From Acidimicrobiia bacterium (GTDB taxonomy: Bacteria > Actinomycetota > Acidimicrobiia > IMCC26256 > JAENVU01): 8,721 nucleotides of DNA. Location: the NCBI GenBank assembly GCA_017882945.1, contig JADGON010000289.1:1-8721 (forward strand), written 5' to 3'. The notes under the pieces were generated by a model, which was not told the DNA's origin, did not search any database, and saw only the letters and a list, made by a program, of their open reading frames with translations. The position numbers and the translations under genes were made by a program. Numbering within the stretch: the first letter of the stretch is position 1; each line of letters opens with the position of its first letter. This document shows, piece by piece, positions 1 to 5,347 of the stretch.

Positions 1-245
1 CGGGCAGCCTCGGCGATCGTGTCGACCGTGCGGCGGACGTCCTCGTCATTGACCACGACCTCGACGCGCGACTTCGGAATGAACTCGATCGTGTACTCCG
101 CGCCCCGGTAGTGCTCGGTGTGACCCTTCTGGCGACCGTGCCCCCGTACCTCGGTGAGGGTCATGCCGTTGACACCGAGCGTGTGGAGCGCGCTCACGAC
201 GTCATCGAACTTGTGCGGCTTCACAACCGCAGTGATCAGCTTCAT
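1..245 (-). CDS. glnK: Nitrogen regulatory protein P-II (GlnK/GlnB), C-terminus cut by window edge
   Basis: Small trimeric signalling protein that binds ATP/ADP and 2-oxoglutarate, reports nitrogen status and plugs the AmtB channel. The 81 complete codons visible begin MKLITAVVKPHKFDDV, the canonical P-II N-terminus. The T-loop lies at about residues 37-55 (GRQKGHTEHYRGAEYTIEF), with Tyr46 and the modifiable Tyr51 present; Lys58 is also in place. The region VDTIAEAA leads into the C-terminal ATP-binding loop, which lies outside the window (about 30 residues missing for a usual length of 112). The start is fixed by GGAGG at 252-256, six bases before the ATG and stronger than the site for amtB. 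It follows amtB in the same operon, 114 bases after its stop. In actinobacteria the Tyr51 position is usually adenylylated by GlnD; whether that holds here is inference. GlnK is preferred to GlnB because of linkage to amtB. Confidence 0.95.
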   Translation of the reverse strand, partial: MKLITAVVKPHKFDDVVSALHTLGVNGMTLTEVRGHGRQKGHTEHYRGAEYTIEFIPKSRVEVVVNDEDVRRTVDTIAEAA

Positions 246-251
246 GGTGAA

Positions 252-256
252 CCTCC
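252..256 (-). promoter_or_regulatory. Strong Shine-Dalgarno site of the P-II gene
   Basis: GGAGG on the minus strand, six bases before the ATG at 245-243. It fixes the start and suggests the second cistron is translated at least as well as amtB, as expected for a trimeric signalling protein. Confidence 0.7.
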
Positions 257-297
257 GAAAATGGTCGGGTCAATCGACGGCAATGAGATGCCGGTGT

Positions 298-347
298 TCG
301 CGTCGCCCGCCGATGTCCCGTGGTCCGGCACCGGCGGGCGATCGCGA
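298..347 (-). other. Intercistronic stem-loop between amtB and glnK
   Basis: On the transcribed (minus) strand the arm TCGCGATCGCCCGCCG (347-332) pairs with CGGCGGGCGACGCGA (312-298). This gives a 15-bp GC-rich stem with one bulged A and a 19-base loop. It begins 12 bases after the amtB stop, and no run of U follows. It could be a partial terminator, a 3'-end stabiliser for amtB mRNA or a processing site that sets different amtB and glnK levels. The pairing is visible; its role is inference. Confidence 0.5.
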
Positions 348-359
348 AATCGGGTTGTC

Positions 360-1964
360 CTAGGTGCCGGGCAAGACCGGCGTACCGGCGTCTTCGGTCT
401 CCTCGAGGTCGTCCGACGAGTAGCTCTCCCGCTGGAGCACGAAGTCCGGGTAGCAGTAGGCGCCGAACTCCGGCATGTCGATGCCCTCGATCTCCGCCTC
501 GCGGCTCACTCGGATCGACGAGTACCGCTTGACGATCGAGAAGATCACCCAGACGACTCCCCAGGCCCAGATGAACCCGACGATGCCGTCGACGACCTGC
601 GCGCCGAGCTGGCCCGCGTCTCCGTAGAAGAGTCCCGAGACGTTGCCGGCGACGCCGTTCCACCCCGCACCGTAGGTGCCGTCGGCGAACAGCCCGACCG
701 CCAGCACTCCCCAGAGCCCACACATGCCGTGCACCGAGATGGCACCGCACGGATCATCGATCTTGAGCACCTTGTCGAAGAACTCGACGCTGTACACGAC
801 GACGAAGCCGGCGATGATCCCGATGACGATCGCGGCCCACGGCGCGACGAACGCGCACGGCGCGGTGATCGCGACGAGCCCGGCGAGCATCCCGTTGCAT
901 GACATCGAGATGTCGGGCTTCCCCCACTTGGAGTACGTCCAACCCAACGCGATCACGAACCCTGCACACGCGGACAGGAGCGTGTTCACGGCGACGAGTC
1001 CGATGCGCAGGTCGGTCGCGCCAAAGGTGGAACCCGGATTGAACCCCATCCAGCCGAACACGAGGATCAACGTCCCGATGACGACGTAGCCCAGGTTGTG
1101 ACCCGGGAACGCCCTCGGTGTCCCGTCCTTCTTGTACTTGCCGATGCGCGGGCCGAGCAGCATCGCGAGCGCAAGTGCAGCCCAACCTCCGGTGGCGTGC
1201 ACGACGCCGGAACCGGCGAAGTCCACCGCTCCGTGGCCGAGGTCCATCGACGAGCCGAGCTTGGCCAGCCAACCACCGCCCCACACCCACATTCCGTAGA
1301 CGGGATACACCAGGGCGCCCATCGCGATCTCGGCGAAGATGAACGTCCTGAAGTTGATGCGCTCGGCGATCGCTCCGATGATGATGTAGCCGGCGGTCTC
1401 CATGAACACGACTTGGAACAGGAAGAACGCCATCACACCCACGTCGTAGGAACCCCCGGTCTGCAGGAAGAACCCGTGGGTGCCGAGCAAGCCTGCGTTG
1501 CCGTGCCCGAACAGCCCGGTGAGCGGGGAAGTGCCGCCGAGGTTCGCGATGGGAGCGACGCCGCCGAATTGAAACGCGAAGCCACACGCGTAGTACGCGA
1601 GCAACGCGACTGCGAACGCCGCGATGTTCATCATCATCATGTGGCCGGAGTTTTTGGCTCTGGTGAGCCCGGTCACGAGAAACGCGAAGCCCACCTGCAT
1701 GAAGAGCACCAGGAAGCCGGTGAGCAGCAACCAGGTGAAGTTGATCGAGACCCGGAGGTGCCCGGCTTCGTTGGACAGGGCATTGAGCCCGACTTGGGAG
1801 ACCGGCACCTCCTTCTTCGCGATCGCCTGGGCGCTCAGGAAATCGGAGCTGTTGCCGGTCTTGGTCCCTCCTGCATCTCCCTTGTGGCTTGCGAACTGGC
1901 CGACTGCGATGAGAGCTACGAAGACGACCAGCGTCAACGCAAGAAACTTCTTGCCATTCGACAT
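360..1964 (-). CDS. amtB: Ammonium transporter (Amt/MEP/Rh family)
   Basis: Inner-membrane channel for ammonium, 534 residues. The family signature is clear: DFAGSGVVHATGG carries the first pore histidine (His256), and ISVHGMCGLWG carries the second (His412). GWMGFNPGS matches the pore-lining helix with the conserved Phe and Ser. About eleven hydrophobic helices follow an N-terminal signal-like helix (residues about 5-24) and a polar stretch of about 45 residues. The cytoplasmic tail IRVSREAEIEGIDMPEFG matches the conserved regulatory C-terminus that contacts P-II and coordinates the trimer. It is longer than E. coli AmtB (about 400-430 residues), mainly at the N-terminus. The ATG at 1964 is preferred to one 16 codons upstream because AAAGGA (1977-1972) sits seven bases before it and MSNGKK starts a normal signal sequence. 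It is first in an operon with the P-II gene and divergent from a two-component system. Confidence 0.95.
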   Translation of the reverse strand: MSNGKKFLALTLVVFVALIAVGQFASHKGDAGGTKTGNSSDFLSAQAIAKKEVPVSQVGLNALSNEAGHLRVSINFTWLLLTGFLVLFMQVGFAFLVTGLTRAKNSGHMMMMNIAAFAVALLAYYACGFAFQFGGVAPIANLGGTSPLTGLFGHGNAGLLGTHGFFLQTGGSYDVGVMAFFLFQVVFMETAGYIIIGAIAERINFRTFIFAEIAMGALVYPVYGMWVWGGGWLAKLGSSMDLGHGAVDFAGSGVVHATGGWAALALAMLLGPRIGKYKKDGTPRAFPGHNLGYVVIGTLILVFGWMGFNPGSTFGATDLRIGLVAVNTLLSACAGFVIALGWTYSKWGKPDISMSCNGMLAGLVAITAPCAFVAPWAAIVIGIIAGFVVVYSVEFFDKVLKIDDPCGAISVHGMCGLWGVLAVGLFADGTYGAGWNGVAGNVSGLFYGDAGQLGAQVVDGIVGFIWAWGVVWVIFSIVKRYSSIRVSREAEIEGIDMPEFGAYCYPDFVLQRESYSSDDLEETEDAGTPVLPGT

Positions 1965-1975
1965 TCGATTGTCCT

Positions 1976-1990
1976 TTCCGCTGCACACGG
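1976..1990 (+). repeat. Left copy of a 15-bp inverted repeat flanking the two-component pair
   Basis: TTCCGCTGCACACGG here is the exact reverse complement of 4188-4202. The match continues with one mismatch (A/G) and then CG on the outer side of the copy. The two copies bracket the kinase and regulator genes. It overlaps one copy of the leader direct repeat and lies next to the amtB ribosome-binding site. Confidence 0.5.
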
Positions 1991-2013
1991 ACGCTGAGGG
2001 GCTGCTGCACACG
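1980..2013 (-). repeat. Direct repeat CGTGTGCAGC in the amtB leader
   Basis: The ten bases GCTGCACACG (plus strand) occur at 1980-1989 and 2004-2013, 24 bases apart. Both copies lie in the untranslated region just upstream of the amtB ribosome-binding site. They may be paired protein-binding sites; chance cannot be excluded for a ten-base word. Confidence 0.35.
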
Positions 2014-2052
2014 AATGCGGCCCGACGGGCAACCTAAAGACGGTCGGGGTCG

Positions 2053-2060
2053 CCTATATC
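2053..2060. promoter_or_regulatory. Possible overlapping -10 elements for divergent transcription
   Basis: CCTATATC is the most AT-rich spot between amtB and the sensor kinase. On the minus strand it reads GATATAGG, with TATAGG usable as a -10 for amtB (leader of about 80 bases). On the plus strand TATATC lies eight bases before an in-frame GTG at 2069. Neither direction has a convincing -35, so the assignment is weak. Confidence 0.2.
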
Positions 2061-2068
2061 TCAAGAGT

Positions 2069-2085
2069 GTGACGGGCGTGTTAAC
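2069..2085. promoter_or_regulatory. Possible GlnR-type operator upstream of amtB
   Basis: On the minus strand this reads GTTAACACGCCCGTCAC, which contains AC-n9-AC (TTAAC, six bases, GTCAC). Actinobacterial GlnR sites are described as gTnAC-n6-GaAAC half-sites, often on amtB and glnA promoters. GTCAC fits one half well, but the partner is imperfect (TTAAC) and no second pair is seen. The position upstream of an ammonium transporter gives it some weight. Confidence 0.25.
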
Positions 2086-2125
2086 AGCCTCTGAGGGCGC
2101 TGGACACCGGTTCTATGGTCTCGCC

Positions 2126-3448
2126 GTGGACCCGAACGCAGCCCGCCGCTTGATGTCGGTGGCGGTCCCCGTGGCCGCGGTGGCCGGGCTCGCCGCCGTG
2201 CTCGTCGTCGCCGAGGCGGACCTGACGGTCGCAGCGCTCTGCTTCGTTCCGGTCGTGGTCGGCTCGGCGCTCCTCGGCGCGTTCGCCGGCGGCGTGAGCG
2301 TCCTGGCCGCGTTTCTCGCGACGAACTACTTCTTCACACCGCCGCGTGGTTCGTTCGAGATCAGCAAGACGCAGGATCTCGTGGCACTCGTCGCATTTGC
2401 CGTCTCGGCTGCGGTCGTGAGCGCAACCGTCGCCCGGGTCAACCTCCTGCGCCGCCGCGCGGTGGCGCAGGGCCGGGAAGCCAGTGTGCGACTCGATCTC
2501 ACGAACCGGCTTGCTTCAGGGGAGGACCCATGGCTGGTCGTTGCGTCGGCGAGCGCGAGCATGGAGGAGCTGTTCGGCTTCGAAGAGTGTCGAGCCGACC
2601 TCGATGCCCAAGGTCGACTCGAGGTGTTCACGACCCCGAGCGCGGATCTCCTCGCGCCCGAAGAGCGATCGCTCCTCGACGGGTTCGTGAACGGGTTGGC
2701 CGCGTCGGTGGATCGGGTTCGGCTCGCCCGCGAGGCGCGGACGGCACTCGATGCGGCTGAGGTCGAGCAAGCGCGCGCGGGCTTCCTGGCGGCCATGACC
2801 CACAACCTCCGGACGCCGCTCGCGTCGATCGGCGCCGCGGCATCGGTGCTGCTCGATCCCGCCGCCGCGCTCGAGCGCCCGAAGCGGGTCGAGCTCCTCG
2901 AGACCGTCCGCGGCGAGGCCGATCGACTCGACCGGCTCGTGACCAAGGTGTTGCTGCTCGCTCGCATCCAGGCCGGCAACCTGCGTGTGGATCCGGATCC
3001 GGTCGAGGTCGAGGAGCTGGTCCAAGCCGCGGCCAAGCGGGTCCGCCTCCTCGGCCTCGGTCGCGTCCACCTCTCGAGCACGGACGACCTGCCTTCGGTG
3101 CTGGTCGACCCGGCGCTCATCGAGGTGGCGCTGGTCAACGTGCTCGAGAATGCGCTCCGGTACTCGAGCCCCGAGACGATGGTGGAGATCGAAGTCACAA
3201 GCGATCGGGACCACGTCAGCGTGAGCATCGTGGACCACGGTCCCGGGGTTCCGGCCGACGAGCGTGAGCGGGTGTTCGATCAGTTCGCACGGGGTACCGG
3301 TGTCGACGATCCTGTGGGCGCGGGCATCGGCCTTGCGATCACCCGCGAGTTCGTCCAGGCTCACGGCGGACGGTGTTGGATCCAGGAGACTCCGGGTGGA
3401 GGTGCAACGGTGGTGGTGACGCTTCCCATTGCGACGGCGCCGGCATGA
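2126..3448 (+). CDS. KdpD-like membrane sensor histidine kinase (DUF4118, HisKA, HATPase_c)
   Basis: Membrane sensor that autophosphorylates on histidine and passes phosphate to the regulator downstream. With the GTG at 2126 it has 440 residues. Three or four hydrophobic segments occupy residues about 9-115 and include NYFFTPP (67-73), typical of the DUF4118 sensor of KdpD. The H-box MTHNLRTPLASI carries His226, the N-box NVLENAL has Asn342, the G1 box VDHGPGV has Asp370, and the G2 box GAGIGLAI follows. The KdpD and Usp domains that precede DUF4118 in full KdpD are absent, and no kdpFABC genes are nearby, so K+ sensing is only one possibility. The start is uncertain: an ATG at 2015 and GTG at 2069 are in frame, but the extra residues do not look protein-like, and no candidate has a good Shine-Dalgarno site. 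Its stop overlaps the next start (ATGA). Confidence 0.88.
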   Translation: MDPNAARRLMSVAVPVAAVAGLAAVLVVAEADLTVAALCFVPVVVGSALLGAFAGGVSVLAAFLATNYFFTPPRGSFEISKTQDLVALVAFAVSAAVVSATVARVNLLRRRAVAQGREASVRLDLTNRLASGEDPWLVVASASASMEELFGFEECRADLDAQGRLEVFTTPSADLLAPEERSLLDGFVNGLAASVDRVRLAREARTALDAAEVEQARAGFLAAMTHNLRTPLASIGAAASVLLDPAAALERPKRVELLETVRGEADRLDRLVTKVLLLARIQAGNLRVDPDPVEVEELVQAAAKRVRLLGLGRVHLSSTDDLPSVLVDPALIEVALVNVLENALRYSSPETMVEIEVTSDRDHVSVSIVDHGPGVPADERERVFDQFARGTGVDDPVGAGIGLAITREFVQAHGGRCWIQETPGGGATVVVTLPIATAPA

Positions 3449-4143
3449 GCACGGTGCTGGTGGTCGAAGACGACGCCGCGCTCCGGGGAGCGTTGCGGGC
3501 GAGCCTGCGCGCGCGGCATCTCCAGGTGCTCGAAGCCGGCACGGGAGAAGAGGCGCTCCAGGTCGCGGCGCGCGAGCACCCGGACCTCGTGCTGCTGGAC
3601 CTCGGGTTGCCCGGGATCGACGGCATGGATGTGTTGCGGACGCTCCGCGAATCGGGGGAGACCCCGGTCGTCGTGCTCACCGTGCGCGACACGCAGGTGG
3701 AGAAGGTCATGGCGCTCGACGCGGGCGCGACCGACTACATCACCAAGCCGTTCAACACCGAGGAGCTCTTGGCGCGGATCCGCGCCACGTTGCGCTCTCG
3801 CGAGGCGCGTCCACCCGAAGCGCACGTGCTGCGATTCGAGGAGCTCGAGATCGATCTCGAGCGCCGACGGGTGCTTTCCGAGGGTCACCCGGTGCGGCTG
3901 ACACCGATGGAGCTTGCGCTCCTGGAGCTGTTCGTGAACAGCAAGGGTCGGCTGCTCACGCACGAGTACCTCCGTGCTCGCCTTCGCGCCCCCGGTGACG
4001 ATCGTCAGGTCTCGCTGCGTGTCCACGTACGGCACCTGCGCCAGAAGCTCGGAGACGCGAGCGCCTATCCGCGACTCATCGGGACCGAGCCCGGTCTCGG
4101 CTACCGGTGGCTCCTGGAAGACGGCGTGCCGACGGGCGCCTGA
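3445..4143 (+). CDS. OmpR/KdpE-family response regulator
   Basis: DNA-binding response regulator of 232 residues, the expected partner of the kinase upstream. The receiver domain (residues 2-115) has the acidic pair Glu8-Asp9 with Asp10, phosphoacceptor Asp52 in VLLDLGLPGIDG, Thr79 and Lys101 in ITKPF. The C-terminal winged helix (about 130-226) carries LTPMELALLELF, the recognition-helix segment VHVRHLRQKLG and the closing IGTEPGLGYRW, as in KdpE/OmpR. The start is the ATG at 3445, which overlaps the kinase stop in ATGA. This implies translational coupling and explains the lack of a separate ribosome-binding site. Target genes are unknown; the divergent amtB operon is the nearest candidate. 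The symbol kdpE is withheld because the pump genes are not seen. Confidence 0.92.
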   Translation: MSTVLVVEDDAALRGALRASLRARHLQVLEAGTGEEALQVAAREHPDLVLLDLGLPGIDGMDVLRTLRESGETPVVVLTVRDTQVEKVMALDAGATDYITKPFNTEELLARIRATLRSREARPPEAHVLRFEELEIDLERRRVLSEGHPVRLTPMELALLELFVNSKGRLLTHEYLRARLRAPGDDRQVSLRVHVRHLRQKLGDASAYPRLIGTEPGLGYRWLLEDGVPTGA

Positions 4144-4156
4144 GCCGGCTCGCGCA

Positions 4157-4183
4157 ACGGCCGGTGGGGATCCCACCGGCCGT
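4157..4183 (+). terminator. GC-rich hairpin terminator after the regulator gene
   Basis: ACGGCCGGTGGG (4157-4168) and CCCACCGGCCGT (4172-4183) form a perfect 12-bp stem around a 3-base loop, 14 bases after the stop codon. There is no U-tract, as is common for terminators in GC-rich actinobacteria. The stop codon itself overlaps a 10-base palindrome, GAGCCGGCTC (4142-4151). Confidence 0.65.
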
Positions 4184-4187
4184 ACGC

Positions 4188-4202
4188 CCGTGTGCAGCGG
4201 AA
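4188..4202 (+). repeat. Right copy of the 15-bp inverted repeat
   Basis: CCGTGTGCAGCGGAA is the reverse complement of 1976-1990. It lies five bases beyond the terminator hairpin, so the pair brackets the complete kinase-regulator unit (2.2 kb). It is too short and too far from any transposase to call a mobile-element end; a shared regulator site is an alternative. Confidence 0.5.
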
Positions 4203-4333
4203 TGAGTGTGCCTCCGGGGCACGACGCCACGAAGGTTGGCTGGTGGAGATTTCGCGGTGCGCGCATATCGGTGAACGGGTCGAGACCGGTACCTGACGCC
4301 TCGCTGAATCTTTCCTCTGCAGAGATGCCCTCG

Positions 4334-4339
4334 TACAAT
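4334..4339 (+). promoter_or_regulatory. Likely -10 element TACAAT for the tandem membrane-protein genes
   Basis: TACAAT matches the sigma-70-type -10 at five of six positions and lies 19 bases before the ATG at 4359. This predicts a transcript start near 4346 and a leader of only about 12 bases. No clear -35 is seen 16-18 bases upstream. Confidence 0.4.
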
Positions 4340-4358
4340 CCGGGCGGGGGTAGCGGGG

Positions 4359-4739
4359 ATGAGAACGGGTGCACTGATCGCGATCGTGATCGTCGCGGGG
4401 TTCGTGGTGGCGTTGCCCGTGCTGCTCTGGGGTCTCGGCGACGTCGCCAAGATCCCGGGTGGCGTGTGGCGTCACGCGGCCGAGCGGCCGCGCCATCAGT
4501 GGCGCATCGGCATGGTGAGCGCGTACGTGCTGGGCGGCTGGCCGGCCATCGTCGCGGTGCTGATCTGGCGGCGCAGCCGGGAGCGCTCCGATCTGCTCGC
4601 GGAGTGGGCGGACCTCAGCCTCCGCAAGCGGAACTCCCGGCGCCGGGCCGTCACGCCACGTGCAGCCGCGGAGCCGGCGATCGTGCTGGCTGACTACGAG
4701 GATCCGTCGCCGCGCCAGCCCGGACGAGCCGACGCGTAG
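4359..4739 (+). CDS. Small two-helix membrane protein with GGWPA motif (first tandem paralogue)
   Basis: Hypothetical protein of 126 residues; I do not recognise a named family. Hydrophobic helix 1 spans about residues 5-24 and ends in LPVLLW. A basic linker contains Asp28, VW (36-37) and Trp48. Helix 2 spans about 50-69 and holds GGWPA (59-63), followed by IWRR and an Arg/Ala-rich tail of roughly 55 residues that looks disordered. The downstream gene repeats the same plan (LPxLLW, D, VW, W, MV, Y, GGWPA, WRR), so the two arose by tandem duplication; this copy has the longer tail. Both the linker and the C-terminus are positively charged, so topology is not obvious. A TACAAT box lies just upstream and GC-rich sequence with G-runs precedes the ATG. 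The role is unknown; the plan suits a small accessory membrane protein, but that is a guess. Confidence 0.75.
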   Translation: MRTGALIAIVIVAGFVVALPVLLWGLGDVAKIPGGVWRHAAERPRHQWRIGMVSAYVLGGWPAIVAVLIWRRSRERSDLLAEWADLSLRKRNSRRRAVTPRAAAEPAIVLADYEDPSPRQPGRADA

Positions 4740-4747
4740 GGTTGGGC

Positions 4748-5032
4748 ATGGCCCGAGCCTTGCGCATCGAGGTGCTGATCGGGCTCGTGGTCCTGGGCTA
4801 CCTCGTCGGGTTGCCGTTTCTCCTGTGGCTGATCCAGGACGGGCGGACCATCTCCCGGCGGGTGTGGGCCGCCTGCGGTCGGCGGCGGAGCCGTTGGGAG
4901 CAGCAGATGGTGCTCGGCTACGCGATCGGTGGCTGGCCCGCGGTCGCCCTGGCGTTGTCGTGGCGCCGGGGCCGGCTCCGCCACGAGCTGCGCAGCGAGC
5001 GTGCCGTGGAGCGTGAGCGGGGCCGCTACTGA
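4748..5032 (+). CDS. Small two-helix membrane protein with GGWPA motif (second tandem paralogue)
   Basis: Hypothetical protein of 94 residues, paralogous to the gene immediately upstream. Helix 1 (about 7-29) ends in LPFLLW, a basic linker holds Asp31, VW (39-40) and Trp50, and helix 2 (about 52-72) holds GGWPA (61-65) followed by SWRR. Alignment with the upstream copy needs only a one-residue gap between the motifs. It lacks the long tail of that copy and ends in an Arg/Glu-rich stretch. The ATG at 4748 is preferred to a TTG two codons earlier because AGGG (4738-4741) lies six bases before it. It starts eight bases after its neighbour's stop, so the two are almost certainly co-transcribed. 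Its 3' end overlaps the convergent gene by seven bases. Function unknown. Confidence 0.75.
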   Translation: MARALRIEVLIGLVVLGYLVGLPFLLWLIQDGRTISRRVWAACGRRRSRWEQQMVLGYAIGGWPAVALALSWRRGRLRHELRSERAVERERGRY

Positions 5033-5202
5033 GACCGGGCGCGTTGGGCCAGCTCCCAGCCGTACCAGAACAGGAACCCGAAGCAGGCGAGCGCCACGAC
5101 CTTGGGCGCACCGATGCCGTCCTGGATCGTCGAGATCACCTCGGCTCCGAGGCCGATGATCGACACGAGCATCAGCACGATGCCCCGGCTCCGTTCTCGC
5201 AT
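5026..5202 (-). CDS. Small two-helix membrane protein, convergent with the tandem pair
   Basis: Hypothetical protein of 58 residues. It begins MRERSRG, then has helix 1 (about 7-27, GIVLMLVSIIGLGAEVIS), a short polar turn IQDGIGAPK, and helix 2 (about 33-51, ending FLFWYGWELA), with a basic end. The alternation of charged ends and two clean hydrophobic helices argues for a real gene over a shadow of the opposite strand, most of which is non-coding here. The ATG at 5202 is preferred to one 18 codons upstream because AGAAGGG lies five bases before it and the longer version adds an unlikely polar leader. A weak promoter may exist at 5284-5255 (TTGAGA, 18 bases, GGCAAT). Its stop overlaps the opposing gene's 3' end by seven bases. 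No recognised family. Confidence 0.6.
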   Translation of the reverse strand: MRERSRGIVLMLVSIIGLGAEVISTIQDGIGAPKVVALACFGFLFWYGWELAQRARSQ

Positions 5203-5334
5203 CCTCGCCCTTCTCACCTCGACCGACTGGGTGCCCGGGCAGGCCGCCGAGCGCATTGCCGAGTTCGTCCCGCTTTGCTCTCAACCCCGGGCGATCCGGT
5301 GCCGATGATGGCGGAGCGTGGCTGGGTCACATCC

Positions 5335-5340
5335 GGAGGA
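5335..5340 (+). promoter_or_regulatory. Strong Shine-Dalgarno site of the 38-residue gene
   Basis: GGAGGA lies seven bases before the ATG at 5348, one of the best sites in the window. It is the main support that the very short reading frame after it is translated. Confidence 0.6.
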
Positions 5341-5347
5341 CAACTTC

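Noticed and set aside
111..902. 263-codon open frame on the plus strand
   Set aside because: It lies antisense to the P-II and amtB genes, is made mostly of Arg, Asp, Glu and Pro, and has no domain; a typical shadow of a GC-rich gene.
1098..1997. 299-codon open frame on the plus strand opposite amtB
   Set aside because: Charged, repetitive composition without any motif and fully antisense to amtB.
754..2064. 436-codon open frame on the minus strand
   Set aside because: Same strand as amtB but another frame; Arg/His-rich with no domain, while amtB carries an unmistakable family sequence.
2326..3364. Two long minus-strand frames opposite the sensor kinase
   Set aside because: Ser/Arg-rich or Arg/Glu-rich translations without domains; the plus strand has all kinase boxes.
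1976..4202. Kinase-regulator pair as a small mobile element bounded by inverted repeats
   Set aside because: No transposase or integrase, no target-site duplication seen, and base composition matches the surroundings; kept only as an observation on the repeat.
4208..4222. Small hairpin GTGCC-TCCGG-GGCAC after the terminator
   Set aside because: A five-bp stem is too weak to claim in sequence this GC-rich.
3361..4374. 337-codon minus-strand frame opposite the response regulator
   Set aside because: No motif, and it spans a terminator hairpin and the regulator gene, whose receiver and winged-helix residues are complete.
4101..5284. Two long minus-strand frames (4101-5111 and 4694-5284)
   Set aside because: Arg/Pro/Ala-rich translations that cross the tandem membrane genes; no ribosome-binding site or domain.
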